Assembly: GCA_963580285.1 (NCBI GenBank)
Contig: OY757015.1
Location: forward strand, 146,008,082-146,072,081
DNA: 64,000 nucleotides
Source: Lucinisca nassula
Lineage: Eukaryota; Mollusca; Bivalvia; Lucinida; Lucinidae
Reading direction: 5' to 3'
Numbering within the stretch: position 1 is the stretch's first letter; the number at the start of each line of letters is the position of its first letter. Under the pieces are notes generated by a model, which did no database searches, had not been told where the DNA came from, and saw nothing but the letters and a program-made list of their open reading frames with translations. Shown piece after piece: positions 1 through 9,732 of the stretch. A program made the translations under genes and the position numbers.

Positions 1-84
1 AGTCTTTAAACTGAGATCCCGTCTCCGTATGACCTTAGCTGTTGGTGGGACGTAAAACTCAAACACTCACTCACTCAGCATACG
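1..84 (+). repeat. 3' part of a tRNA-derived SINE (type S2)
   Basis: The first bases match the 3' half of the fuller copy at 34997-35165, including the body that reads GTCTCCGTATGACC and the tail ACTCACTCACTC. The 5' part lies outside the window. Confidence 0.7.
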
Positions 85-409
85 CGCTGCATATTGTAAA
101 CAAACTGTCAACATATCACAAATAATCAAAATTTACTTCAATTCATCGATTTTAATTAGAAAAAACTGAAAGACATCAAAATGTGCCAGTTTCTATAAAT
201 AGCATGCCTATAATGATGTCACTTTATTGCTCATGATCACTCAGATGTTTCCTCCTCAAATTCGTGCCCTTTGGATTGTTCCCCTTTGACTGGAGTAGCT
301 GAGTTATACTTCGCCATGAAAGAAATAAGTCTAACCCATCTGAACAAAAAAGCTTTCTGATCTGTTTAAACAATAATAAAGCCCATTTACTTTTGTAAGT
401 TTCTTAGGC
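85..409. other. Unannotated intergenic or intronic stretch
   Basis: AT-rich sequence with no convincing open frame, tandem repeat or inverted repeat. It may be upstream intron of the gene whose exons start at 1450. Confidence 0.4.
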
Positions 410-624
410 TTAACCGTTTTTGTACCAAATGGAATCTTCCTCCTTATATATAGCAGGAGTCCATTTCAAAATTTAGGGGTGTCAAAATGTATTGGGGAAA
501 TGGCTTAACTTTTTGCAAACAGTGTAGGCCCTGAGATCAGACGGCACATTCTGTGGCGTCTGATCTGCGCCTGCACTGTTTGCCAAGGTACCCCTTTAGG
601 GGTTTCTGGCACTGAATGGGTTAA
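410..624 (+). mobile_element. TTAA-flanked MITE, family C, copy 1
   Basis: The ends are TTAACCGTTTTTGTACC and GGGTTAA, so both borders carry TTAA, the piggyBac-type target. The centre is a hairpin built on GCAAACAGTGTAGGCCC and its complement, with the apex CACATTCTGTGG. It has no coding capacity. Confidence 0.75.
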
Positions 625-633
625 AATTGATCA

Positions 634-704
634 TGTGACATCATCATAGGCATGTTATAGTGACATCATCATAGGCATGTTATAGTGACATCATCATAGG
701 CATG
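634..704 (+). repeat. Short tandem repeat, ~25-bp unit, three copies
   Basis: The phrase TGACATCATCATAGGCATG occurs three times, with TTATAG between copies. Confidence 0.85.
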
Positions 705-890
705 CTATTTAATTAGCCACACCCATTTCTGACTATCAGCCAACCAGATAACATGAATTTCATTCAAATTCCCAAACTGAATCATAAACAATGTAGATCC
801 TGATCGGTTGGCTTCTTTCGAAGCCATCTGATCTGGATTTACACTGATTGCGAAGTTAGGGGTTGTCGTGGACAGCGGGATAAGGGTTAA
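700..890 (-). mobile_element. TTAA-flanked MITE, family A, 5'-eroded copy
   Basis: Matches the inverted orientation of the complete copies (for example 23224-23436). It has the central GTAGATCCTGATC hairpin and ends at TAAGGGTTAA. The other terminus is eroded near 700. Confidence 0.65.
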
Positions 891-995
891 ATGTGACTAT
901 ACATGCTAGTCTCACATACCAGGCTCTGATTTTATAACATTTTTCATGCTCCACACAATTCATTGAGCATTGAATTTTCAATGCTCATAACTTAA

Positions 996-1217
996 CCCAT
1001 TGTATTCTAGTGGACTCTTCCATTGCTTTATGTTGGACAAGTCCATTCGTCATATAAGGCGTATCAGCCCTATTTTTTTTATTTTTATTCTTTTTTTGAT
1101 GGAAAATTCTGTTATCAAATAGTGCAGGCCCAGATAAGACGCCACGTGCATCTGATCTGGACCTGTACTGTTTGCCAAGGTACCCCTATATGGGTTTCCT
1201 GCATGCAATGGGTTAAA
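996..1217 (+). mobile_element. Diverged family C MITE
   Basis: Its end CATGCAATGGGTTAA and central AGTGCAGGCCCAGAT hairpin resemble family C. The central apex is partly degraded. The open frame that crosses it (1023-1253) is not a gene. Confidence 0.55.
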
Positions 1218-1449
1218 ATGCTAACAAGTAATGCTGACTTCATGCTCAAATGAAATGATATTTGTCTTATTTATAAATATCAAAACGGCATTGTTGGGTC
1301 ATGATATTTATGTCTTGATATTTATGAGCAAGACAAATTTCATGCTCATTGGAGATTGTATGAAAAAGAGGATTCTACATCCTCGGACCCTGTTATTGCA
1401 AGTTTTGAAAGGACACTCCATTGATGCACATGTTCTAATGATATTCCAG

Positions 1450-1534
1450 GCTACCAGTAAGGAAACAACGGGACTCACTGAAGAAGGTGCACAGTTGGTA
1501 TCTAGGCAACAGACATACTCTTCAGCTGGGACCG
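1450..1534 (+). CDS. Putative exon A of the split host gene
   Basis: An 85-bp block lies between a TTCCAG acceptor and a GTTAGT donor. Two frames are open. One starts in phase 0 and reads ATSKETTGLTEEG, a Ser/Thr/Glu-rich composition like the rest of the protein, but it ends in phase 1 and does not join the best acceptor of exon B. The other starts after one base, reads LPVRKQRDSLKKVHSW and ends in phase 0, which joins exon B directly. An unseen small exon in the 6-kb intron would also resolve the conflict. The function is unknown. The exon could also be spurious, because it rests only on splice-like borders and position. Upstream exons were not found. Confidence 0.4.
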
Positions 1535-1654
1535 GTTAGTATCAAAGTTGGTGTGGATGATTTACGGAAATCTTTTTCTATCTAAGCCTTATAAATATAC
1601 TACTCAAATTTGTTAAGCATTAACTATGCACCGTATTTATCCAAAGTATTCAGA

Positions 1655-2075
1655 CACCTCATATGATACTTATTCTAAAATTTGAACAAGTACAATTTAC
1701 TTCCCAATGTTGTTTCTAAAAAATGGCTAGAAGAGTGGCAAACAGTGTTGACCTAGATGAGACACCACATTCTGTGGCATTAAAGCCAGCACATGACAAT
1801 CTACCAGAAGCCTTGAGCAACCAGTGAAGACTCAGATCAGCCTGCGCTTTTGCACAGTCTGATCAGAGTCTTCACTGATCGCATGTACCTACTATAGGCT
1901 AATATCTATGCAAAGAGACAAAAGCAAAAAGTCTTGTCATAGTGGATGGGTGGACAGGTTGATTTGAGTCTCTGCTGGTCGCACCGGTCTTATTGCCGGT
2001 TTTGTCATGCACTGGCTCATTTCATCTTGGTCTGTACTGTTTGCTTAGGCCTGTCTGTACAGATACAGACAGTTG
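1655..2075 (+). mobile_element. Family E MITE remnant with internal insertion
   Basis: The start has TTCAGACACCTC, as in the copies at 9125 and 45305. The left hairpin arm ends near CACCACATTCTGTGGCATT. A second small palindrome (CAGTGAAGACTCAGATC and its complement, about 1820-1880) interrupts it. The right-end-like GTACTGTTTGCTTAGGCCTG lies near 2035-2055. Confidence 0.45.
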
Positions 2076-2607
2076 GTACACTTGCATGATTTCCTGGCAT
2101 GTTTGTCACTGATATTATGGCACTACACATATTAGTGTTTTACAAAATGTGATGACTTAACATTTGAATTTCTTTAAACAGTTTCTTGTGGACTGGGTAA
2201 GAAAACTTTACCCCTTAAAATTCAGAGATTAAGCTGAGGGCACAATCAAGAATTATGGACTGCCCTGGGGCCAGGGCCTGGTCTACCAGGTTGACATGAC
2301 ACGAGCTGTCAAATCCCAGGCCTGAGGGCAGTACATAAACCTTGATGGTACCCTAAGCATAGGTTTCTATTGCTTTTAGTGTATTGAACAACTGCCACAT
2401 ATATTGAACATTTTATTTACAATCAACAGAAAAAAATGTTGTTGAATTGTAAATCCAAATTTATAATTCTACAGATAACTGTTCAAATATTATCTTGTTT
2501 TCTTAAAAAACTTTCAAATCCACTCGCAAAAAAGTATGCTACAGACATATGTCAGCTGATAGGGGAAGGATGTGTCGTTATTAGGCTGTTTTCCTGCAGT
2601 TCACCTG

Positions 2608-2838
2608 GGGCCAGTTGTTCAAAACTAATGACATAGTTAGTTAACGTATCTAAATGATTAAAACTTTGATCATTTATTATGGCAAATATGCTAATATTTT
2701 TGCTGAAAAAATGTGAGCAGCTTTTCACATTTTTTCAGCAAAAATACCAAAAATTTAAATATTAAACTTGCTAGAACAGTTAACAATATGATCACTAACG
2801 AGTTCATTAAGCTGACGATGCTTTGAACAACTGGGGCC
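2608..2838 (-). mobile_element. Foldback element, family I
   Basis: The ends are GGGGCCAGTTGTTCAAA and its complement. Long inner arms contain CTAACG-type palindromes and meet at a central hairpin with AATGTGAGCAGC on one side. A partial second copy (2833-2893) abuts it. Related copies are at 32507-32808 and 34254-34498. No coding sequence. Confidence 0.7.
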
Positions 2839-2895
2839 AGTTGTTCAAAGCATTGTTAGCTTATCGAGCTCGTTAGTGGTCAAATTGTTAACTCC

Positions 2896-3583
2896 TTTTG
2901 TCCGTGCATCCATTCGTCTGTTCATCCGTTTGTCCATTCATTTGTCTGTCCGTTTGTCAAGGCGTCAACATTTGCGACCACCCTAGCGTTCACCCTAATG
3001 TTCAAGTTTATTTCTCAAGGACTATAAGAGCTTCATTAATTATACTTGGAACAAACTTGTATCTGGGGATGGCAACTTAAATGCAAGCATCCATATTTGA
3101 CCTTGACCTACATTTTATGGTTCACTGACTTTGTAAAATATTGGGACCACCCTAGCTTTCACCCTAATGGTCAAGTTTATTTCTCAAGAACTATAAGAGC
3201 TTCATTAATGATATTTGGTACAAACTTGAATCTGGGGTGGCAACTTAAATGCAAGCATCCATATTTGACCTTGCCCTAAATTTCATGGTTCACTGACTTT
3301 GTAAAATATTGCGACCACCCTAGCGTTCACCCTAATGGTCAAGTTAATTTCTCAAGAAATATAAGAGTTTCATTAATGATACTTGGTACCAACTTGTATA
3401 TCGGGATGGCATCTTAATTGCAAGCATCCATAATTGACCTTGACCTACATTTCATGGTTCATGGGATTTGTAAAGTAATGTGACCACCCTAACATTCACC
3501 CAAATGGTCAAGTTAATTTCTCAAGAACTATAAGAGTTTTATTAATGATACTTGGTACAAAGTTGTATTTTGGGGGTGGCAAG
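2896..3583 (+). repeat. Satellite-like array T1, ~171-bp unit (left part)
   Basis: Begins with a GTCC/GTCT-type microsatellite. About four units follow, each with GCAAGCATCCATATTTGACC, CTAGCGTTCACCC and CTCAAGAACTATAAGAGC. The array is broken at a TTAA by the piggyBac element and resumes at 6488. Short frames across it are not genes. Confidence 0.85.
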
Positions 3584-3602
3584 TTAACTCATTATCCCCT
3601 AG

Positions 3603-4439
3603 AATCTTATCTCCAGTCATTCCCTGGAAAATACTGCTGCAGCTGATACCTGTGAGGCTTATCAGTATTTCAGTGCCTATCTCCCTAGACATTTTCTAGC
3701 TTTGATTAGAAATGAATTTTAAAACTGAGGGTTGCAATGTTATTTTATGTATAATTCCATTATTTCAAGTTTCTGGACTTTGAAATTTGACACAAAGGTA
3801 GATGAAAAAATTATCTACAAGAGCATACCAAACACATGCAAAATTCTGAATTACATGCAGGGTGGGTGATAAAGAAAATGACTTACTCTTTCACAATTTC
3901 CATAATTTCAATGAGAATCTCCAGGAATACATGTATACTCCAAAATGAGAACAAAATATTTTCAAAGAAACACTTTTAGCACTAATATAATACATTATAA
4001 CATGTAAACACCAAACAACTCAAAACACACACACACATATATATATATATTTTTTTTCACGACATTATAAACATGTCCATGCAAGAAGGGTTATCAAATA
4101 TGTACTTCTGTTTTTCACTTTTATGCTCCAAACATAGCCAGGTGGTTCTAATGAGCCACAAAAGTCTATGTTTGAATCATAATAAGAAAAGTAATGTATA
4201 CCCCTGTACATCTTACTAAAGTTTTATCTATAAAAAGTGGGATTTACCATGTAACTAATTTCATTGTATAGACCTGATATAATGTGATGCATTTTTTTCC
4301 TTTTTTTGCTTTTGCTTCATATTTACACTTTGATCTACACATACACTTCCCTCCACCCCTAGAAAACACTAAAAAACACAATTTCTCACTTGAGGTGAGC
4401 ACTACAAGGCTTTATACACTTTATACAAGACCGGCATCT
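3603..4439. other. Non-coding left flank of the piggyBac element
   Basis: AT-rich sequence downstream of the transposase stop, with a short (AC)n(AT)n tract. No open frame worth reporting. Confidence 0.6.
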
Positions 4440-6112
4440 TCACTTATTTTTCGCCAAGTCCCCGTGGTATGGCTGGAAACAGTCAACGCACAAATGAACA
4501 TTGCACTGTCGACACACCCAGATGACATCACGGCAACGCTTATCCTTGGAACATTGTCGACATCTTCGCGTTTGTCTCCTTTGTAGCTGAAGTGGCCAGC
4601 TTGTACTGTGGAAAGAGCAGCAGTTTCATTGTCAGTGAAGTCCGAGATCAACAGCTTAGCCAGGTTCATCCGAAAGTCCACCATGGTTTGCACTTTGTTG
4701 TTCTTGGTTCTCCGTTGATGGTTGGCTGATTCTTGCATCAGAATGAAACCATTGGTGACAGCAAGGTCGAACAAAAACCAAAAAAGGTAGCGCCACCATT
4801 TCTTGGAAGTTCTGTATGTACTGTATTCCGTTCTGAGCTGATCAGCCACATCTACCCCATTCATGTTATTGTTGTATTCTGGGATTATGGACGGAGCTGG
4901 AACCTGGAATACTTCACCTGTTCTAGACTTGCGCTGGACGGCAGTTACTAAGTTCGCAGGGTACTCTGCAGTGGACAAAGTGTAAATAGGCTTTTTGTCC
5001 ATCCACACACAGGCAGTAAGATGACCCTTGGTGGCCGTCTTGAACTGGCCTTGATTTCTGACATCCCTTTTGGGCAGAAGCTGAAGAGGGTAGCCTTTTG
5101 GGTTGTTTCGCACTGTCCCTCTCAGGTATGTATCCTGGAACAGAAGCTGCTGGGCCAATTCCGGACTAGTGAAGTAGTTATCAGTATTCACAATGTGGAA
5201 ATGCCCCCAAATGCTCCGTGTCAGGTCAAGTACCACTCTTGTTGCAAGACCAACTTCCCTATTACCACCTTCTCTGCCTGTATACACCTGGAAATCATTT
5301 GTATAGCCGTTGGTTGGATCAGCACGCATCCATACCTTTATGCTGTACTTTGTTGGTTTGGCCGGTAAATATTGTCGAAATGACAGTCGACCCCTGAATT
5401 TTACCATTGCCTCATCAACAGACACATTCTGGTTAGGATTGTAATTCCTTAGACAGGTATCTTGCACCGCTTGGAGAACGGGTCAAACCAAGTGAAGTTT
5501 TTCATGGCTTGGCTGTCCCTTTTGTGGATTTCTCTGTCGGTCAGCAAGATGGAAGTACTGCGTGATTTTGTCAAACCGGTCTCGCTTCATTACCTGGCGA
5601 ATGTTGAGATTGCCAAACAAGGAATCTGTAGACCAGTACATGGCAGTCTGTGGAAGATGCAGAATGCTCATGTACAGTCTCATTCCTAACCAGGCCATCA
5701 TCTCTCTCACATTCACCTCTCTCCAGTTTGGGTCCGGTCTTTGAGCATTTTTTTGTCTGGCATACAGATTGGTCTGGGCAACAATGAGTTCCAGAAGAAA
5801 CCTTGGGAAGAAAAGGTTAAACAAATCTAGTTCATTGTCATCAGGTCCAAGAGTTATGGTAGGGCCAGGCTGGGGTCCTCCAAATGGTGATTTCCTGATG
5901 TCAGACCTATCATTTAATTGCCAGCGAGGTTGCTGTGCATTAGCATCCTGATCTGAGCCATCACTCTCATGAGCCGACAAATCCTCCTCCAAATCGGACA
6001 AGTCTGCCGTGTGCACACTTGAAACTGACGAATTTCCGTCAATTTCTATGTCACTTCCAGCCGCATCTGAGCCAAAACCAGAGAACTCGCCATCACTGAC
6101 ATCAGACTCCAT
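4440..6112 (-). pseudogene. piggyBac transposase, broken by a stop and a frameshift
   Basis: The start ATG is at 6112. The first 209 codons give an acidic, Ser/Asp-rich N-terminus (MESDVSDGEFSGFGSD) and then the start of the DDE_Tnp_1_7 (piggyBac) domain. An in-frame TGA at 5485-5483 stands between EKLHLV and PVLQAV, where a CGA Arg codon would fit, and the frame continues unchanged to about 4570. Visible motifs are SVDEAMVKFRGRLSFRQY (about 231-248), TDNYFTS (Asp about 311), WMDKKP (Asp about 372) and NGVDVADQ (Asp about 421 and 424), which are candidate catalytic Asp positions of the family. Near 4570 one base appears to be missing. In the next frame a Cys-rich C-terminal zinc-binding domain follows (CRQCS, CRQCN, LCVDCFQPYH), ending at TGA 4442-4440. 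The full length of about 557 residues is normal for the family. It cannot make the full-length protein as it stands. Confidence 0.93.
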
Positions 6113-6483
6113 TATATTATTACCGATTGCAAGCTGTGGTCACGTATTTTCGCTGTTTTCTATGATTTTTTACCTCAAAATTCTCGCTTTTCCTTCCAGG
6201 TAAACACGTGGAATTTTCAATTTTTGGCAAGAAAAATATTCAAACAGTGTCTGTAAACTGCGTTTTCATTGGCTGAAAATCGAACTTGCCGATATTTTTT
6301 AGTTTTGTAGACCAATGGTAAGCGTCGCTTATAAAGGACACTCGGGAAATGGAGTACTTGTTTGCGGCCCACTTATAAACTACGGACGGAATACCGATAA
6401 GAATTTACCTGTCGCTTTTATGCGGCGCGGGACTACATCGGTATTTTATCGGCCGCATATAAGCGACGCTAGGGGATAATGAG

Positions 6484-6788
6484 TTAAATGCAAGCATCCA
6501 TATTTGACTTGACCTACATTTTATGGTTCACTGACTTTGTGAAATATTGCGACCACCCTAGCTTTCACCCAAATGGTCAAGTTAATTTCTCAAGAACTAT
6601 AAGAGCTTCATTAATGATACTTGGTACAAACTCGTATCTGGAGATGGAAACTTAAATGCAAGCATCCATATTTGACCTTGACCTACATTTTATGGTTCAC
6701 TGGCTTTGTTAAATATTGCAACCACCCTAGCATTCACCCTAATGGATAAGTTCATTTCTCAAGAATTATTAGAGCTTCATTAATGATA
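6484..6788 (+). repeat. Satellite-like array T1, right part
   Basis: About 1.7 units of the same ~171-bp repeat as 2896-3583 resume directly after the piggyBac element. The array is cut again at a TA by the foldback element at 6789 and has a short remnant at 7137-7230. Confidence 0.85.
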
Positions 6789-7136
6789 CAGTAGAACTTC
6801 GATGGCTTGAACACTGATGGCTTGTTTACCATGGCTGCGTCGAACCTGTCCTTGAGTCCCTAAGGAATTTTTCTACATAAGAAATAGGGAGGGTAAAATT
6901 TGGGATATTTTCGTTTTTTATCTTGCAAATGTATGCTGTGTTGTACTCATTAGAATCGCCTCGATGAGGCGATTCTAATGAGTACACACAGCATACATTT
7001 TCATGATAGAACACCGAAAAGATGTCTAAAAGTATCTCGTTATGCCTCCTGACAGTAACCTCAGTGGCTCGAACTACCCCAGTCTCGAACAGATTTTCGA
7101 GGTCCCAAAGGTGTTTGAGCCATTGAAGTTCGACTG
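6789..7136 (+). mobile_element. TA-flanked foldback MITE, family F, copy 1
   Basis: The ends CAGTAGAACTTCGATGGC and GCCATTGAAGTTCGACTG are imperfect inverted repeats. The target TA is duplicated (6787-6788 and 7137-7138), as in pogo/Tc1-mariner elements. The centre (about 6931-6997) is a long hairpin with ACTCATTAGAATCGCCTC at the apex. The 136-codon minus frame across it is not a gene. Confidence 0.85.
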
Positions 7137-7340
7137 TACTTAGTACAAGCTTGCATTTAAGAATGGCAACTTTTATGCAAGCATCTATGTTTGACCTTGA
7201 CCCAGATGTCATGGTTCGATGACTTTGCACCCCCACAGGCGCGACATAGCCTTCGGCAGAATTCTTGTGTGGGTTAAGATAGCAAGTGTTGTTTGTAATG
7301 AGCTGACTATCCTATGGCATTGCTGTTCGTTATTTGTTTA
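7137..7340 (+). repeat. Remnant of array T1 and unannotated sequence
   Basis: Contains TTTATGCAAGCATCTATG and the GACCTTGACC phrase of T1. The rest shows no recognised feature. Confidence 0.5.
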
Positions 7341-7696
7341 CAGTAAAACTTCGATGGCTCGAACTCCGATGGCTCGTTTACCATGGATGAGTCGAACCCG
7401 TTCTTGAGTCCGCAGGGAGTTCTTCCAAATACGATATATGGGTATTTTAGGAAGATTTTGTTCATTTATCTTGCAAATGTATGCTGTGTGTACTCATTAG
7501 AATCGCCTCGATGAGGCGATTCTAATGAGTACATACAACGTACATTTATAACATAGAACGCCAAAAAGATATCCACAATTATCTCTATTATGCCTCCTGG
7601 TATGGCACTAATAGTATCCCTCTGTGGCTCGAACTACCGCTGTCTCGCACAAATTTTCATGGTCCCAAAGTGGTTCGAGCCATTGAAGTTCGACTG
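7341..7696 (+). mobile_element. TA-flanked foldback MITE, family F, copy 2
   Basis: Same ends as 6789-7136 (CAGTAAAACTTCGATGGC and a right end at CGACTG) and the same ATTAGAATCGCCTC central hairpin (about 7480-7545). The left flank is TA; the right flank is now AA. It ends only 17 bp before exon B. Confidence 0.85.
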
Positions 7697-7713
7697 AATT
7701 TGTTACTTTTCAG

Positions 7714-8145
7714 CGCTTTGGTAAAACTAGTCAAAAACTTGAAGCTGAGGATATGTTGAAAAATGCAAAACATGCTTCAAAATTTCGAACAGCTTCTGCT
7801 AAACAAGAGTCAGAAATGTCACGCCAGTCATCAGCCATGAAAAACAGCAAACATTCGGCCAGAAAGAAAATCAAAAGTGCACAGAAAAGTGGTGGAGATT
7901 TCCGACAGTTTGTTACAGACAATCGTGAACAGGAAGATGATGTTTCAACTCCGCACGGTCATCGTGACAGTGCTTTTCCCATGAGTGATTTTGCTTCAAA
8001 TTACACAGGAAATGATTTTCTGACTAGCAGATTCTTAAGCGAATTGCCGACAGGCAAACTGAGTTGGAATTTGGAATCACCGTTGGGAAAGTCACCGTAT
8101 GAGAATGTTCAGACACCGACAGATTGGGAGGGTACCGAGGCAGAG
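7714..8145 (+). CDS. Exon B of the split host gene
   Basis: A 432-bp exon, exactly 144 codons, phase 0 at both ends. The acceptor is TTGTTACTTTTCAG and the donor GAG|GTATGT. It encodes a Lys/Arg/Ser-rich segment: RFGKTSQKLEAEDMLKNAK near the start, SARKKIKSAQKSGGDF in a basic cluster, then a more acidic half with SELPTGKLSWNLESP and PTDWEGTEAE. No known domain, signal peptide or membrane segment is visible. Composition suggests a disordered, possibly cytoskeleton- or nucleus-associated protein, but that is only inference. It joins exon C in phase after a 16.7-kb repeat-filled intron. Confidence 0.8.
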
Positions 8146-8159
8146 GTATGTAACTTCAA

Positions 8160-8385
8160 AATAAAAAAAAAACAAACACCAAAACCTCCTTATAACATTG
8201 TTCTTTATAGCATGGTTTTGGATATTGCATGGTTTAAAGATGGATCCCAAAAATGTTTAGATTATATAGAAAAATGACCATAAATGGTCATTTTTCTGTA
8301 TAATCTATACATTTTTGTTGTGACGTAATAACAGGGTTTCAGCTTTGGCCCCCAGAAGTAGTGCTGTAAAGAGGTTGTGGTGAAT
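8160..8385 (+). mobile_element. Small palindromic repeat remnant (family L)
   Basis: Centred on a near-perfect palindrome, AGAAAAATGACC facing GGTCATTTTTCT (8266-8303). Related sequence occurs at 30640-30855 and fragments at 9330-9460 and 23530-23610, several next to CCGTGTTATA-like phrases. It starts about 15 bp inside intron B. Confidence 0.45.
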
Positions 8386-8595
8386 CATATTTCACCTTTT
8401 GGATTTTTTGGATTTTTTATTTGCCCTATTTGCAAGGGAGACAACTTTTATAGCTTCCGGTTTGATTTTCTGTACACACAGCCCCTCTGAAAAAGTTGTC
8501 TTCCCATTGATGGACAGAATCTGCTCTGAAGAAGATAAAGATAAAAGTATGTTTAAGTTGGCTTTCTTGAAGATGTATGTTTTCCCCTCTATGTA

Positions 8596-8684
8596 CATAC
8601 ACCAGAAACCATGTATGCAAAACAACCATGTTACTGTATTAACACATACACCAGAAACCATGTATGCAAAACAACCATGTTAAT
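8596..8684 (+). repeat. Direct repeat, two ~48-bp units
   Basis: The phrase CATACACCAGAAACCATG and the following 20 bases occur at 8596-8633 and again at 8644-8681. Confidence 0.85.
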
Positions 8685-8699
8685 GTTTTGACTTTGACT

Positions 8700-8915
8700 T
8701 ACGATTGAGAGGTTTTGGGTTCGAATCAGGCCACCGGAGCCGAGTTGTGTCTATGGGCAAGACACGTTATGCCACTGCCCCACTCCACCCAGGTGTAAAT
8801 GAGTAGCAGTGGTGTAGAAGTCACTGCCTCGTTCTCGTGCACATGATAACATCCAGAATGAGTGTTCGAGAGCAATTCAAATAAGCTTGAAGCTTTCATC
8901 GCAATCAAACTTAAA
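8700..8915 (+). repeat. Degraded tRNA-derived SINE (type S4)
   Basis: Has a B-box-like GGTTCGAATCA (about 8718-8728), a body containing GGGCAAGACACGTTATGCC and CCACCCAGGTGTAAATGAGT, and a 3' end AAGCTTTCATCGCAATCAAA. The A box is not clear, so the 5' end is probably lost. Confidence 0.6.
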
Positions 8916-8935
8916 TAAATTAGTATAAACTAATG

Positions 8936-9134
8936 ATCCTAAGTTTAGGATAGATAGCCCTAAGCAAACACTGCAGACCCAGATCAGAGAGCAGTTTAAT
9001 CAGGGTCTACACTTTTTGCCATTCTGTCTGCACCTTTTGGATTCCTTAATGCTGGATCCGTGAAACAAATTTGTTAATAATTTAGGAGAATTACAGCAAG
9101 TCGTTAATATGTCCAAATTGTTAGGATCAATATT
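8936..9134 (-). mobile_element. MITE, family B, copy 1
   Basis: The ends contain CCTAAGTTTAGGATAGATAG and a TCCAAATTGTTAGGATC-like end. The central hairpin AGACCCAGATCAGAGAGCAG is partly collapsed compared with the copy at 22330-22551. Confidence 0.6.
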
Positions 9135-9325
9135 CCGACACCTCGTCTCCTTAACATACTAGTTGTCAAATTTGAAAAAATACAGCTTACTACCCAATAT
9201 CATGTCCAAAATAGCTGTTTGAGTGGAAAATGGTGTAGACCATGATGAAACACTGCATTGTGTGGCATCTCGTCTGGATGTACACTGTTTGCTCGGCCCT
9301 ATCTGTCCAAATACGTATGGTTATT
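9120..9325 (+). mobile_element. MITE, family E
   Basis: Starts with TTCCGACACCTCGTCTCC and ends near GTCCAAATACG. The central hairpin uses the CACTGCATTGTGTGGCATC apex. It partly overlaps the end of the family B copy before it. Confidence 0.55.
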
Positions 9326-9524
9326 ATTTTCCAAATCAAAATTAATAGAAACATGACCATTTATAATCTATATATTTTTGGGTCCATCTTTGAACCATGT
9401 TATATACAAGACCGTGTTACATTGAACAGTGTTATAAATAGAGTTTGTGTGTACATGTACTTTAGTTCATTGATCTAGAGGGTAGTCCACATGATCATAA
9501 CCTTTTCTAGCTGTGATGTAAGTA

Positions 9525-9732
9525 CCGTAATGGCCTATGCAAACAGTGCAGACCAAGATCAGACTGCTCCTCAAGGAGCAGTCTGATCCTCAAGGAGCAG
9601 TCTGATCAGGGTCTACACTGTTTGCCATTCCATCTGCCTCTTTTGGACTCCTTCCTGGATCATGAAACAAATTTGTTAAAATTTTAGGAGAATTGTAGCA
9701 AGTCCTCAAGGTGTCCGAATTTTTAGGATTTT
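9525..9732 (-). mobile_element. MITE, family B, copy 2
   Basis: The central hairpin has a duplicated apex: CTGCTCCTCAAGGAGCAG is followed directly by CTCAAGGAGCAG again. The right end is TCCGAATTTTTAGGA. Confidence 0.7.

Larger units (their letters stand above)
3584..6487 (-). mobile_element. piggyBac-type DNA transposon, complete but defective
   Basis: The element body is 3588-6483 (2,896 bp). TTAA stands at both borders (3584-3587 and 6484-6487). The terminal repeats are perfect over 15 bp: CTCATTATCCCCTAG at 3588-3602 and its complement at 6469-6483. Removing the element and one TTAA restores the satellite phrase GGCAA(C/G)TTAAATGCAAGC, so this is a precise insertion into array T1. Inside is one minus-strand transposase gene with two disabling changes. 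Intact ends and target duplication suggest a fairly recent insertion. The non-coding flanks are about 850 bp on the left, including an AC/AT microsatellite near 4028-4050, and about 370 bp on the right. Confidence 0.95.

Noticed and set aside
4284..5368. Plus-strand frames within the piggyBac element
   Set aside because: Shadows of the minus-strand transposase.
6826..7236. 136-codon minus-strand frame
   Set aside because: It lies across the family F foldback MITE and its hairpin.
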